NCBI GenBank assembly: GCA_002298165.1
Contig: DBMI01000115.1
Location: 69,823-133,822 of the forward strand
Origin: Desulfarculales bacterium UBA702
GTDB lineage: Bacteria > Desulfobacterota > Syntrophobacteria > Syntrophobacterales > Syntrophobacteraceae
Direction: 5' to 3'
Length of the DNA: 64,000 nt
Notes under the pieces: generated by a model
Databases searched by the model: none
Seen by the model: only the letters and a program-made list of their open reading frames with translations
Told to the model about the DNA's origin: nothing
Program-made: the position numbers and the translations under genes
In this document: positions 16,400-25,899 of the stretch, one piece after another
Layout of the letters: the number at the start of each line of letters is the position of its first letter
Numbering within the stretch: position 1 is the first letter of the stretch

Positions 16400-18643
16400 A
16401 TGGAGAACTTGATGCGTCGAATAGGCTTTCTCGTCCTTATAAGTGCATTATTGACTTCTCTCTCTCCCAACCATTCGATTGCAAGCGATCAATGGCCGAT
16501 GTATCAGGCCAATGCGGCCCACACGGGCTACTTGCCGGTGACACTCGATCCAGCCAGCTTTGCCCTTAGATGGAAGAAGAGCTTTTCTTCTCTTCCACTT
16601 AACCCTGTAACAGCGGCTCAGGGTCTGGTTTTTGTCTCGGAGTCTGGATATTTCGACAATAATCAATACTTATATGTCCTCGATGCAGATTCGGGTGATA
16701 TAAAGTGGTCAATTAACTACCCACGGACCTATTCTGTAAATCCACCCAGTTTTTATAGCGGCAATGTCTACATACAAACCGCCAAAGACCTGAACGGCAA
16801 CCAACCATATCTACGAGCCTACGATGCCATGACAGGAACTCTCATCTTCAGGGGCAGCTTTTCGGCACAGTGGGAACGGTATTATTCCCCTACCATTTAT
16901 GGCGGAAAAGTTTATGTTGATGGCGGTTCCTTTGGCGGAATGTATGCTTTTGACGCTACCAGCGGGGTACAGGACTGGTTCTATAGCCTGCCACAATGCG
17001 ACCAATGGACTCCCGCTATTGACGGCAAATATGCTTATACGTATGTAGGCCAATATAAGCCGGGACTTTATGTTGTGGATAGGCAGACAGGTAAATTGAT
17101 TTACTCGATTTTGGACACCAACTTCAAGTCGAATGGCTGGAGCATGAACCTTGCCCCGGTATTGGGAGGGGAGAACGATGCTTTTGGGATCAACAATGGA
17201 CGACTCATCAAGTTCGATCTGACCTCACACACCATAGGTTGGCAGAAGACAGCCTCTTTTTCCGGACAGCCCACTGTCGCTAATGGGGTCATTTACGCCA
17301 TTTCTTCCGGCGCCCTTGGAGCATACAATCAAAATACCGGAGTTCAATTATGGGCATGGGAGCCCCCTTCAGGCAGTCTGAAGGAAACCATTATTGCCAC
17401 CGATTCACACCTTTTTGTGAGAACCGATAATGTAACTTATTGCATAAGCCTTACCGATCATCTGCAAAAGTGGTCCTACCAGGCTGGAGGGCATCTTTCT
17501 CTAGGGGAGAGTACCCTATATATTGCGGGGCAGGATGGTTCTTTGAATGCCATCAGCCTGGGACTTGCCGATTTGTTCGTACCAGAAAAGGTAAACTTTT
17601 CCTCCCAGATCGGTACACCCCAAACCAAAACTATCCAAATGCTGAATGTAGGAGACGAAACTCTCCAGATCAGCGACATTTCTTCATCTTGTGATGAGTT
17701 CACGGTAACGAGTCCTGCATTGCCATTATCGATCGATCCTCATTCCAGTGAACAAATAGACATAACTTTTACGCCTGCGGCACAGGGCTCCAAAAGCGGG
17801 ATTCTTGTCGTTACCAGCGATGATCCGAACGAGCCGAAGGCTTCGATATCACTATCCGGATACGGACTAGGTCAGCAAGAGCTTTCAGTCGCCGATAAAG
17901 TTGATTTCAATTCCTTCGTGGGGAAGCCACAAAGTAAAACCCTGGCATTATCCAACGATGGCGATGTTAATCTTCAGATTAGTGGATTTTTAACTTCATC
18001 AGGCCGGTTTTCGGTAACAAGTGCCACACTACCCTTCGTAATTTCGCCTCAAGCAACGGCTCATATTACTGTTACTTTCACACCTGACGCCTTGGGTACC
18101 GTAGCCGATACATTGCTAATAACGAGTGATGACCCAAATAAACCCACTACTTCAGTAATCTTGGCAGGATATGGATCATCAAAGCTGCAGTATTCATTCT
18201 ACTCACCAGCAGTTAATCTCTTACTGCTTAGTGATGAACTGATTTTGGGCAAATGGTCGGTTGTTGGTACGGAGGACCTGAGGACTTCATCCTACAGTTT
18301 TAGAACTTTTTCAGATAGCGACATCTATATATTCCAGGATGACAATTCCTTTTATACCGAGAGCACACCATCAATAACCGGCACATGGACATCAAATGGG
18401 AATTTATACTCTGTTGATGTAATACAATCACTTCCAGCTCGATTGAAAAGTCTTTTTGCCTCAAGGGGAGTGCCAATTTCGTCATTAAGCATATATTCAC
18501 ACTCGTTTAATTGCACCCTCAAATCAAATACAACTATGGAAGTGTCAATTTTGGTCGATGGTGAGGTCATCTTATCCCCACCGTATTGGAGTCACCAAGG
18601 TTTTAGGCTAAATGCCAAATACACTGGAACAAAGCAGCAATAG
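16400..18643 (+). CDS. Exported PQQ-type beta-propeller protein with two ASH (choice-of-anchor D) domains and a lipocalin-like tail
   Basis: A 747-aa protein with a signal peptide (MRRIGFLVLISALLTSL, cleavage near SIASDQ). Residues ~35-388 are PQQ-like propeller repeats (YLYVLDADSGDIKW, MYAFDATSGVQDW, LYVVDRQTGKLIY). Two immunoglobulin-like ASH/choice-of-anchor D domains follow at ~390-490 and ~494-592, each with the pattern V.F...G.PQ.KT and TSDDPN. The last ~145 residues (ILGKWSVVG, SITGTWTSNGNLYSVD) look like a small beta-barrel of the lipocalin-like kind. It probably acts in the periplasm or at the cell surface in protein or ligand binding. The DNA is visibly more AT-rich than its neighbours and the gene stands alone, which suggests horizontal acquisition. 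Confidence 0.78.
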   Translation: MENLMRRIGFLVLISALLTSLSPNHSIASDQWPMYQANAAHTGYLPVTLDPASFALRWKKSFSSLPLNPVTAAQGLVFVSESGYFDNNQYLYVLDADSGDIKWSINYPRTYSVNPPSFYSGNVYIQTAKDLNGNQPYLRAYDAMTGTLIFRGSFSAQWERYYSPTIYGGKVYVDGGSFGGMYAFDATSGVQDWFYSLPQCDQWTPAIDGKYAYTYVGQYKPGLYVVDRQTGKLIYSILDTNFKSNGWSMNLAPVLGGENDAFGINNGRLIKFDLTSHTIGWQKTASFSGQPTVANGVIYAISSGALGAYNQNTGVQLWAWEPPSGSLKETIIATDSHLFVRTDNVTYCISLTDHLQKWSYQAGGHLSLGESTLYIAGQDGSLNAISLGLADLFVPEKVNFSSQIGTPQTKTIQMLNVGDETLQISDISSSCDEFTVTSPALPLSIDPHSSEQIDITFTPAAQGSKSGILVVTSDDPNEPKASISLSGYGLGQQELSVADKVDFNSFVGKPQSKTLALSNDGDVNLQISGFLTSSGRFSVTSATLPFVISPQATAHITVTFTPDALGTVADTLLITSDDPNKPTTSVILAGYGSSKLQYSFYSPAVNLLLLSDELILGKWSVVGTEDLRTSSYSFRTFSDSDIYIFQDDNSFYTESTPSITGTWTSNGNLYSVDVIQSLPARLKSLFASRGVPISSLSIYSHSFNCTLKSNTTMEVSILVDGEVILSPPYWSHQGFRLNAKYTGTKQQ

Positions 18644-18661
18644 CGCACAGTCTATGGATTG

Positions 18662-19108
18662 TTATTTTTTGAATTGAAGCAACTCCAGTCCCGATTCGTC
18701 CCTGGCCCGTTGCCCGCCCGCTCCAAGGATTTCCAGGATAATCACCTCTCCCACCAGCCAGACGTTTACCCCCGCGCGAACGCAGCCAACGGTTGCCTTT
18801 CCTTCGCGGCCGATTCCGGAGTGCATGTGAAGAATCGGGTTTCCGGATTCTCCGGGGAAGATCGTACCGACTCCCAGAACTTCCTGAGCGCCCGAGAGTG
18901 CGTGGATAATGGGTACGATCTCTTCACCTCGGCCTTCTTCGGGGCCGACAACCACCCGGCTTCCTTCTCCTGCCCCGCCGACGTAAATGACCATTGCACG
19001 ACTAACCCCGTGTTCTAGTGAAAACGCCTCGATTGAATCGGGCAGGCGGTCACCAGTTTCGAGCCTGATGGTAAACACGCGCCCTATGGTGCCTTCGCTG
19101 TATTGCAT
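18662..19108 (-). CDS. PPC/DUF296-domain protein
   Basis: A 148-aa protein made of one PPC (plants and prokaryotes conserved, DUF296) domain. The conserved core is visible: GRVFTIRLETGDRLPDSIE, then YVGGAG.G, the histidine pair in ILHMHSGIG and VWLVGEVIILEI near the end. Stand-alone bacterial PPC proteins are trimers with bound metal or ligand; their function is not established, and AT-hook fusions act as DNA-binding proteins in plants. It starts with ATG behind GAGTACTC-type sequence with no strong ribosome site. It lies downstream of the giant gene on the same strand with an 83-nt gap. Confidence 0.85.
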   Translation of the reverse strand: MQYSEGTIGRVFTIRLETGDRLPDSIEAFSLEHGVSRAMVIYVGGAGEGSRVVVGPEEGRGEEIVPIIHALSGAQEVLGVGTIFPGESGNPILHMHSGIGREGKATVGCVRAGVNVWLVGEVIILEILGAGGQRARDESGLELLQFKK

Positions 19109-19191
19109 TGAGTACTCCGTCGGCTGGTATTCCCGGTTAAGTCGCTGTTATTCGAAACTATCCACAATCCCCGGCTTTTCATGTCGATGCG

Positions 19192-22100
19192 TCATGAGCA
19201 AAGACTTTTGCCGTCCTCGTCAACAAGCGCCCTTGGACTCTCCAATCGTTCATCAATGAATTTTGCTATTAGGGTCTCGTATTCTTTTCCGATAAATGAT
19301 CGGTAGGTGAAGAGTTCTCTCTTGACTACGTCCCAATATGCCAGGAGGCTCTCCCGCGATTTGATATTGCTGATCTCCCGGTAAACGGTTTGCAGGAAAC
19401 CTTCACGCACCCTCAGGCGGTTAAATTCCGACATTTCGTCGAGAAGAAATAACTGCTCTTCGGTGAAGGCGAATTTGGATTTTAGCTCATCAATTTCGTG
19501 GCGAACTCTTTCGAATTCCGGAATGCTTGCCGCACCGCCAAGTTTATGCTGGAAATCGTTTAGAGCGCGGTCGTTGATTTTCTTCTGCTGCGCGCGGAAG
19601 ACACTCAGCAGGTCACGTTCCAGTTCCTCTGCACCCGCCGGCATTATTTTCCTTATTTCAGCCATACTATTTTCGAAGGTTTGATTGAGAGATTGATTAT
19701 CCCAGATTTCGTCGAGCGACTGCAGCATGGAATCGAAACGCATGGTGTCTCGATAGGTCACATTAATTGCCCGCTCCCTGGCTCCGGCCTCGAACCTGAG
19801 TTCCCCGAAATGATCCGGAGTAAATATAATCTTTTGTCCCTCGAAACATCTGGTCGGGAAATCCAATTCACCGAGCGCTTTCCGTAGAATCTCCTGTCTG
19901 CTTCCGGATTCGCGGGCAAGGGTCGTAAAGCTTATAAGGCCGCCTTTTCTCGCCACACCAAAATGATGGTGAAACGACTGGAGCGATATGATCAGGAGTT
20001 TAAGGCTCTCGCCGAGACCGAAATGGTCGGGTAGCTTCTGGAAATCGTATATTCTCATTTGCCCGCCGAGTTGATCAAGGCAGTAGAAAAGGTATGATCG
20101 AACCTCCGGAGTAAGCGATGATACAATATTTAGAAGCTCCACTCCTCGTGCCAGTTGCTTTTCGAAAGATGCAGGCCCGACGCTTTTTAGCTTCTTCTTA
20201 TGGTAGATGAAATTAACCGGAATTTCACTCAGGTACATCTGGATGTCCTCATAGTCCACCCAGAGTGAGCCGGCCAGCTTCAGCAATCGCTCCAAGGCCG
20301 CGCTTTGGCGTCCCTGCCACAGGATGTGGTTTTCGGCATAGCCTTCCTCGATTCCGCAAAAATCAACCTGTTCGACGTGCAGCATGCTTTTCTCGCCGGA
20401 GCGGAACTGGAATTCATTGATTACCGCCCTGCCCTTTTCCTCAAGCACCTCCTTCAGGTAGCCTACCCAGGTAGTACTGGATTTTATGACTTCGAGCGCA
20501 ATCGACCTGTAGTGAATGAAGTTGTCCAGGAGGTCGGATACCATCGCGCCTTCCTTGACTGCGGCGGAAGCAAGCACTGAATGCACGAGAAAAGCATCAA
20601 GCAGGTGAGTATCGTTTTCTCGGGTGATCTGCTCAAGCGATGTGACGGGTTCATCGCCCAGGATGACATGTCCAAGCAATCCATGGTAGCGCACCAGGAA
20701 TATAGCGAGTTCCTCGGCCTGTTGCTCAAGGTGATATTTTTTCAGGATTTCTAGCTTGTTGAGGATTTCCGCGCCTTGCCTGCCGTGGGTCCAGTAATTT
20801 TCATCGATCTCCGAGAACTTTTCGAGCTTTCCGATCTCCTGGAAAAGCAAGGCAAAGGTCAGTGCCTGTTGTAGAGAAGGTTTTTCACGTATCCTGTCTA
20901 TGTAGAATTCAAGGGCTTCGAGCTGTGGATGGCTTGCCCCGATGCCCTCTTCGGCAAGCGGTCCGAATTCATGCTTCGCGAGCCTGTAAAAAGTATTCCT
21001 GTCCTGAAAGGCATTTCTGTCGCGATTTACGAGTGCCTGGTATTTTTGAAGACACCGCATAACATAATCTTCGAGCGTCCCGCTTCCGGGGTCCGGCGAA
21101 ATGCCGCCGAGAAATCCCATTCCGCGAAGCTCCGGGACGATGAATCCCAGGATAACAGGACAATGCTTGTGTAGAAGGCTTAAACTCTCGAAGATTTCTT
21201 CGGGAATGAATACCTGGTTGCGCACGATCATCTTGAGCCGCACTTCGATTTCATAAATTTCACGGCTCTTGCGCTCAATGCCCCCGAGCGATTCAAACAC
21301 TCCGCATTGTATATTGCAACCCTCGCGCTCGAGGTATTGCCGAAAGCTCATTAGCTCAGAAAAACGCCGCTCCATCTCCCGTAAGTGCCCGAGGGATATA
21401 TTCCTGAGCTTCCGCGACTCGAATACCTCCATCAGGCCATCAATTTTCCTGATATCTTCCTCAACGTCCACAAACGAGATTTCCAGTGCACGTGCATCGG
21501 CATCGAGGATGAGCCTTAAACCGCTATCAAAGATGAAGGCAGGCCGACGTTTTGCGAAATTATCCCTGAGTTCTTTGAAGAATTTCGGGTGAAGCCGGTC
21601 AATCGGGATCGAAAGGAGGGCTTTCTTCAGCTTTTCGAGGCGCTGCGCATGGTTTTCAGGCGTAATTCCGGCGAAGATGGGGTTAAAATCTATGATGTTC
21701 TTATCGGAGGTGTTTACGGCAATCCAAAGCAGTACCAACCCTGCCCTTATCCCTATTTTCCTGAATATGGGTCCGGTGCCGTGGAACTCGGTGTCAAGCA
21801 ATTGTCTGAAGAAGTAGGACTGTCCGAAAATGTAGTCGCCGAGAAACATTTGTTTGAACTCCTCGGCAACCCGCGCGATTTCCAGCGCCTCCTCCATCCG
21901 GGATAAAGTTTTAGGATCGTAGTCGCAGATGACCTCTTTTTGCAGGGGTCCTTTAATCAAATAGTCCTGCCAGGTGTTGAGGAACTCGAACAGGTTAAAA
22001 AATTTCATAATCTTTCGAATCGCCCGGTTCTGAACACCGCCACCGGCGCTTATCCGCAGGTCATCAAGCCTGTCCCAGTCCATTTCCGGATCTGCCGTTA

Positions 22101-23928
22101 CGGCAACGGCATCGTCATAGAGCCTGAAAAGCTCCGCCGCCTGCTCGGGCATGAAGGCATCACCAACCGCGGCAAGTATTTCGGCCATGCTCATAAGCCT
22201 GCAAAACCTCAGAAGATCTATAATCTCTTCGCGCTCCTCATCGTGAGCCCGGTCGGTTATCGGCTTTAGCGACTTGGCGGGAATCTTCCCAAAAACTATG
22301 CGGCTCATTGTTGTATGGCCGACGATTATGAGCAGAATCTCTCTCAGCTCGGCCGCTGAAAAACCGAGAAGCGAGAGTTTTTCAATGTTTTCGATAATTG
22401 ATATGTCCGCTCCCTCGCATTGGTTCGGATTGAGGATCTGACGGATTTTCTCGAGCTTTGGGACCTGTTCGAGCAGTTGCAGGATTACATGCAGATTTCC
22501 ACCCCTGGTTCGAAACGGATTGGCAACCCGGCTAAGATCCGCATCGGAGAGAACCGGCACATTGCGGTCGCGAAACCCGCCAAGCAGGTTCAACACCTTC
22601 AGGACAAACCCAAAATTCTTCCTGTACTCGGCAGTTAGGGCAAGCGAACACCCTTGCGTCCCGGAGTCTCTTATTTCTTCTTCAAGATCGGCAACCGTAA
22701 CCGGGGGCTGCCGACGAGTCGCAACCATCACCAAAAGGCTCTCCGGTAGTTTCCGGTCGGCTTCGAGCCGCTCTTTCCAGTAGTCCTCCCAAACCTGCGG
22801 AGATTTACTTTCCAGGGATTCAATCTCAAAGAAAGGCTCGAACATCTTCCTCCATTCCCTCTCAGGGTCACTCTTCTCTGGAGTCCCCAAAGGGATGTCG
22901 AGGTGAGGCAGGCCGGATATCGCCTCCATGCTGAGATCTTCGGGCCTTCTTTGGTCAAGGAGTCTTTTAAGTTCGGGCTCCGAAAAGGCAAACCTGTTGA
23001 GGTAATAGTGAAGGTCCGAGACATGGACATTGAGTTCCAAAACGGATTGCCTGACTGGGTATTTGCCTTTCGTCTTGAAAGTATGGGAAAAGAGCAAAAA
23101 CCGCTTCAGCTCATCTTCCGATTTGAACAGTACGCGGCAGACCTCATCATGGTAGGGGGCAGGGGAATGGGCCAGGATGTGCAACCTGCCGTCTTTCTCG
23201 AGCAGATCGAAAAATTTTGCGGCCAGAAAAGCGGCAAGTCCTCCCAAATCCTTTTTCCTGACCGCCCGTCCCGATTGACCCGGGAAGCGCTGTTCACGCA
23301 GGAATTTAAAAGGCTCCCTTGGCAGTACGATGATATCGAGCGGAATTCGCCAGGAGCGCAGTTTTTCCAGAGAATCGAAGACGTGAATTCTCTGATTTGG
23401 AAATCTTGCGGTGAGTTCGTGAATTATCAGATCGCGCGGAGATACGAAAAGGCCTATATCGACCCTCTCAGAGTGGGTCTCGCTTAAATGGCGCTTTATC
23501 AGTGCTTCCACCTGATCGGCTTTTGTTTTCACCACCTGGAAGGAGTGAGCCACAAGGTTAATCGGAATCAGGAAATATCTTTTCCCGTTGGCACTGAACC
23601 GAATTAACAGTCCAAGTTTCTGGTATATCGTGTTGAGCTTCTGGGAATGCTTGCGAAGTTCCTTCGGGCTTTCCAGGTCGATCGTCTCCAAAAAATCGGT
23701 ATCTGCCCTTGTCAGCACATCGCGTTCGACCAGGCCTAGCCCGTATGCATTGCCGCCGAAACGGCTGGGGAGAAACCCAGGATGGTCTTCCGCGGCAAAC
23801 GTGCCCATCGGAACGTCTTCCGGATTGATGCCGAATTTTGGGTAATCATCAGGATTTATCAGGCGGAGAAAAGCCTCGGTTCCCTCAAATTCGGCCGAAT
23901 GCCCGTACGATTTCGCCTTTTCGTTCAT
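19192..23928 (-). CDS. Giant protein of unknown function with degenerate HD-like domain
   Basis: At 1578 aa this is the largest gene in the window and has no signal peptide or membrane helix. Residues ~150-270 show a Rossmann-like strand pattern (VDIGLFVSPRDLIIHEL, QRIHVFDSL, LDIIVLPREP, GRLHILAHS) like a methyltransferase without its SAM-binding glycines. Residues ~1015-1130 resemble the HD domain of GlnD-type proteins, with HGRQGAEIL and VRYHGLLGH, but the catalytic His-Asp dyad is replaced by Gln-Glu (LLFQEIGK). The remainder is helical, rich in Glu, Arg and Leu, ending in coiled-coil-like sequence (EFERVRHEIDELKSKF). AAGAGG precedes the ATG. I do not recognise a characterised homologue; a regulatory or scaffolding role is speculative. 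Confidence 0.75.
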   Translation of the reverse strand: MNEKAKSYGHSAEFEGTEAFLRLINPDDYPKFGINPEDVPMGTFAAEDHPGFLPSRFGGNAYGLGLVERDVLTRADTDFLETIDLESPKELRKHSQKLNTIYQKLGLLIRFSANGKRYFLIPINLVAHSFQVVKTKADQVEALIKRHLSETHSERVDIGLFVSPRDLIIHELTARFPNQRIHVFDSLEKLRSWRIPLDIIVLPREPFKFLREQRFPGQSGRAVRKKDLGGLAAFLAAKFFDLLEKDGRLHILAHSPAPYHDEVCRVLFKSEDELKRFLLFSHTFKTKGKYPVRQSVLELNVHVSDLHYYLNRFAFSEPELKRLLDQRRPEDLSMEAISGLPHLDIPLGTPEKSDPEREWRKMFEPFFEIESLESKSPQVWEDYWKERLEADRKLPESLLVMVATRRQPPVTVADLEEEIRDSGTQGCSLALTAEYRKNFGFVLKVLNLLGGFRDRNVPVLSDADLSRVANPFRTRGGNLHVILQLLEQVPKLEKIRQILNPNQCEGADISIIENIEKLSLLGFSAAELREILLIIVGHTTMSRIVFGKIPAKSLKPITDRAHDEEREEIIDLLRFCRLMSMAEILAAVGDAFMPEQAAELFRLYDDAVAVTADPEMDWDRLDDLRISAGGGVQNRAIRKIMKFFNLFEFLNTWQDYLIKGPLQKEVICDYDPKTLSRMEEALEIARVAEEFKQMFLGDYIFGQSYFFRQLLDTEFHGTGPIFRKIGIRAGLVLLWIAVNTSDKNIIDFNPIFAGITPENHAQRLEKLKKALLSIPIDRLHPKFFKELRDNFAKRRPAFIFDSGLRLILDADARALEISFVDVEEDIRKIDGLMEVFESRKLRNISLGHLREMERRFSELMSFRQYLEREGCNIQCGVFESLGGIERKSREIYEIEVRLKMIVRNQVFIPEEIFESLSLLHKHCPVILGFIVPELRGMGFLGGISPDPGSGTLEDYVMRCLQKYQALVNRDRNAFQDRNTFYRLAKHEFGPLAEEGIGASHPQLEALEFYIDRIREKPSLQQALTFALLFQEIGKLEKFSEIDENYWTHGRQGAEILNKLEILKKYHLEQQAEELAIFLVRYHGLLGHVILGDEPVTSLEQITRENDTHLLDAFLVHSVLASAAVKEGAMVSDLLDNFIHYRSIALEVIKSSTTWVGYLKEVLEEKGRAVINEFQFRSGEKSMLHVEQVDFCGIEEGYAENHILWQGRQSAALERLLKLAGSLWVDYEDIQMYLSEIPVNFIYHKKKLKSVGPASFEKQLARGVELLNIVSSLTPEVRSYLFYCLDQLGGQMRIYDFQKLPDHFGLGESLKLLIISLQSFHHHFGVARKGGLISFTTLARESGSRQEILRKALGELDFPTRCFEGQKIIFTPDHFGELRFEAGARERAINVTYRDTMRFDSMLQSLDEIWDNQSLNQTFENSMAEIRKIMPAGAEELERDLLSVFRAQQKKINDRALNDFQHKLGGAASIPEFERVRHEIDELKSKFAFTEEQLFLLDEMSEFNRLRVREGFLQTVYREISNIKSRESLLAYWDVVKRELFTYRSFIGKEYETLIAKFIDERLESPRALVDEDGKSLCS

Positions 23929-24025
23929 CCAAACCTCTTGGCAGCCTCAAATAGATAAATTATAAGGGTTTCTCCCGAGTTTTTCATTAACGGCATCTAT
24001 CCAGCCAACCCTTCCGGAAGTCTGT

Positions 24026-24511
24026 ATGGACAAAAGATACTCGTTGCATGTTTCAGCCGCCACTATATTCGGCATCGGCAGGGCCAGATTTGCGCCGGGT
24101 ACCGTCGCAACATTGGCGGCCGGACTGCCATGCTTCCTTTTTGTGGGCCACCTTGGCATGCCCTTACAGGTCCTCTTTGCTGGGGCGGTGCTTGCCTGCG
24201 GAATCGTTTCTTCAGGCAGGGCCGAACTCGAATTGGAGAAGATCGATGCCCCTGAAATCGTAATTGACGAGCTTTGCGGGTTTCTCATAGCCATGATCGG
24301 CCACCCGCTCACGTTTTGGTCAATTCTCACCGGGTTCGCTCTCTTCCGCCTATTCGACATATGGAAACCCTGGCCGCTGCGCCTGTTCCAGGACAGGCTG
24401 GGGGGCGGACTGGCGGTCATGATGGACGATGTCGGAGCGGGGATTTACGCAAACCTGCTCGGGTTGCTTGTCCTCAACTTAACCGGCTCCCTGCCCGCCC
24501 CCCCCGGATAG
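24026..24511 (+). CDS. pgpA: Phosphatidylglycerophosphatase A
   Basis: This is an inner-membrane enzyme that dephosphorylates phosphatidylglycerol phosphate to phosphatidylglycerol. The 161-aa length is normal. Conserved family blocks are visible: FAPGTVATLAA near the N-terminus, the acidic motif APEIVIDELCGF, the membrane block FALFRLFDIWKPWP and the C-terminal MMDDVGAGIYANL. It begins behind GGAAG. Its 3' end overlaps the convergent VanZ-like gene by 38 nt, so each transcript reads into the antisense of the other. Confidence 0.93.
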   Translation: MDKRYSLHVSAATIFGIGRARFAPGTVATLAAGLPCFLFVGHLGMPLQVLFAGAVLACGIVSSGRAELELEKIDAPEIVIDELCGFLIAMIGHPLTFWSILTGFALFRLFDIWKPWPLRLFQDRLGGGLAVMMDDVGAGIYANLLGLLVLNLTGSLPAPPG

Positions 24512-25088
24512 CCCGCACTGTGGCTATGATAAGCAGCGAAATCAGAATACCGGCAATATCAAACATTAAGTCCATCCAATCGGGTGTCCTGCCCGGCACA
24601 AATGCCTGGTGAATTTCGTCGGCACCCCCGAAGATAACGCCGGCCAAAAGCACTCTTACCGAGAATGCTAAAAACCCCTTCCTTTCGATTATCGAGTACC
24701 AGATCCTTCCAAGCAACAAACCAAGGGTAGCGAATTCCACCGGGTGAAAATAGCTCGTATCGAATCCCATTTCCACACCGGCAAAGCTCCTGCTCGACAT
24801 TAAAAATATAAAAGTCCCGTACACGGGTGCCGGCAAAATCCATTGCCATTTAAAACCTGGCCCGGAGGCACCAAATCGAAAGAAAACAAGGCAGAAAACA
24901 CCTCCGAGGAACAAAACCAAAATTGGAAGAAAAATCTCGCCGGGATCAATTTTTACCACTACTGAAAAGATTGTCGAGCATAGGGTCTGCCCGAAAAAGA
25001 TCACCGAAATCCAGAACCATGAATCGAGCAGAAAACCTCTGCCCGGTGTTCTTCCTGTTGACGAGCCTTTCTTGTATCCAATTTTCAT
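24474..25088 (-). CDS. VanZ-like family membrane protein
   Basis: A 204-aa inner-membrane protein with five or so predicted helices. The family signature lies near the C-terminus: GADEIHQAFVPGRTPDWMDLMFDIAG, whose Asp/Glu/His/Gln residues are conserved in VanZ-like proteins. The N-terminal 25 residues are basic. Function in non-pathogens is not established; vanZ itself confers low-level teicoplanin resistance in enterococci, which should not be assumed here. It converges on pgpA with a 38-nt overlap. Confidence 0.8.
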   Translation of the reverse strand: MKIGYKKGSSTGRTPGRGFLLDSWFWISVIFFGQTLCSTIFSVVVKIDPGEIFLPILVLFLGGVFCLVFFRFGASGPGFKWQWILPAPVYGTFIFLMSSRSFAGVEMGFDTSYFHPVEFATLGLLLGRIWYSIIERKGFLAFSVRVLLAGVIFGGADEIHQAFVPGRTPDWMDLMFDIAGILISLLIIATVRAIRGGRAGSRLS

Positions 25089-25286
25089 TTCAACCCAACG
25101 ATTTCTACTTGGACACTTTGAAAAAAACTCTGATTGAGATACATTTTATGTGTTATCGGTATTTTCCCACTGATCATAAATCTGAGACACATAACTATAA
25201 ATCCGGCCGGGCCGGCTGAAGCATTGCTGTCGGTTTCATGCAGCCCAAAGGCTCGCTCTCATTGCATCTAGCAGCAGAGGTAAAGA

Positions 25287-25718
25287 ATGGATCAAAACGC
25301 GATAGAATTCTTCCGTGATCACTCGGAAAACTTTCTGGAAATGGCGCTCAAAACCGATAAATTCGAAAAAGTAGAGCGTCCGGACGGTTACGGAAAATAC
25401 AGCAGGGAATGCGGCGACACCCTGGAAATATTTCTCCTGGCGCGAAACGGTGACATCAGATCGGCCTCCTTCTACACCGAGGGCTGCATTTACACGGTCG
25501 CATGCGCGAACGCGATGATTGGAATGATAGAGGGCAAGACGGTTACAAATGCGTGGACGATCACTCCGCAGCATTTGGTCGATTTTTTGGAGACACTGCC
25601 GCAAAAGGAGCGCCACTGCGCCGAGTTGGCTGTCAAAGCCCTCAAAGCCGCCCTCCTGGATCTCAAGGAAACCGAGAGGCAACCCTGGGTTAAGTTCTAC
25701 AGGAAGCAAACAAATTAG
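25287..25718 (+). CDS. NifU/IscU-like iron-sulfur cluster scaffold protein
   Basis: A 143-aa protein of the NifU N-terminal superfamily. The cluster-binding positions are visible in RECGDTLEIF, EGCIYTVACANAM and RHCAELAVKALKAAL, in the order of IscU-type scaffolds, with an extra Cys in VAC. This variant, with GYGKYSRECGDT, is familiar from sulfate-reducing and other anaerobic bacteria, where it is usually a stand-alone gene as here. It likely assembles or hands on Fe-S clusters. The ATG is preceded by GGTAAAG. No nifS, iscS or iscR lies nearby. Confidence 0.83.
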   Translation: MDQNAIEFFRDHSENFLEMALKTDKFEKVERPDGYGKYSRECGDTLEIFLLARNGDIRSASFYTEGCIYTVACANAMIGMIEGKTVTNAWTITPQHLVDFLETLPQKERHCAELAVKALKAALLDLKETERQPWVKFYRKQTN

Positions 25719-25806
25719 GATGTATCCCCTTGCTTGACAAGGCTTCATAAAGCTCGGGCCGCTCTTCCTTTGACTCTCTTTTTACTGTATAAGGGATCTG
25801 CGGCAT
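25690..25806 (-). CDS. Candidate small protein, 38 aa
   Basis: An ATG-to-TAA frame of 38 codons antisense to the gap after the NifU-like gene, beginning MPQIPYTVKRESKEERPELY. It is preceded by a near-ideal ribosome site, AGGAG with a 6-nt spacer. It overlaps the last 29 nt of the NifU-like gene on the opposite strand. The composition (charged, amphipathic, with one aromatic-proline start) is protein-like rather than random. I do not recognise it and cannot test conservation, so it is offered only as a candidate. Confidence 0.3.
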   Translation of the reverse strand: MPQIPYTVKRESKEERPELYEALSSKGIHPNLFASCRT

Positions 25807-25899
25807 GGTTCGCTCCTCTGCCTCTTTCCTCACATGTCAGCCGCCTCCGACCGAACCCGATGAAGCGAATCTTCATTTAAAAGAAGGACAGATCCAATA

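Noticed and set aside
25255..25275. Weak sigma-54-like GG-N10-GC pattern before the NifU-like gene
   Set aside because: The -24 element differs from TGGCAC in most positions outside GG; chance occurrence is likely.
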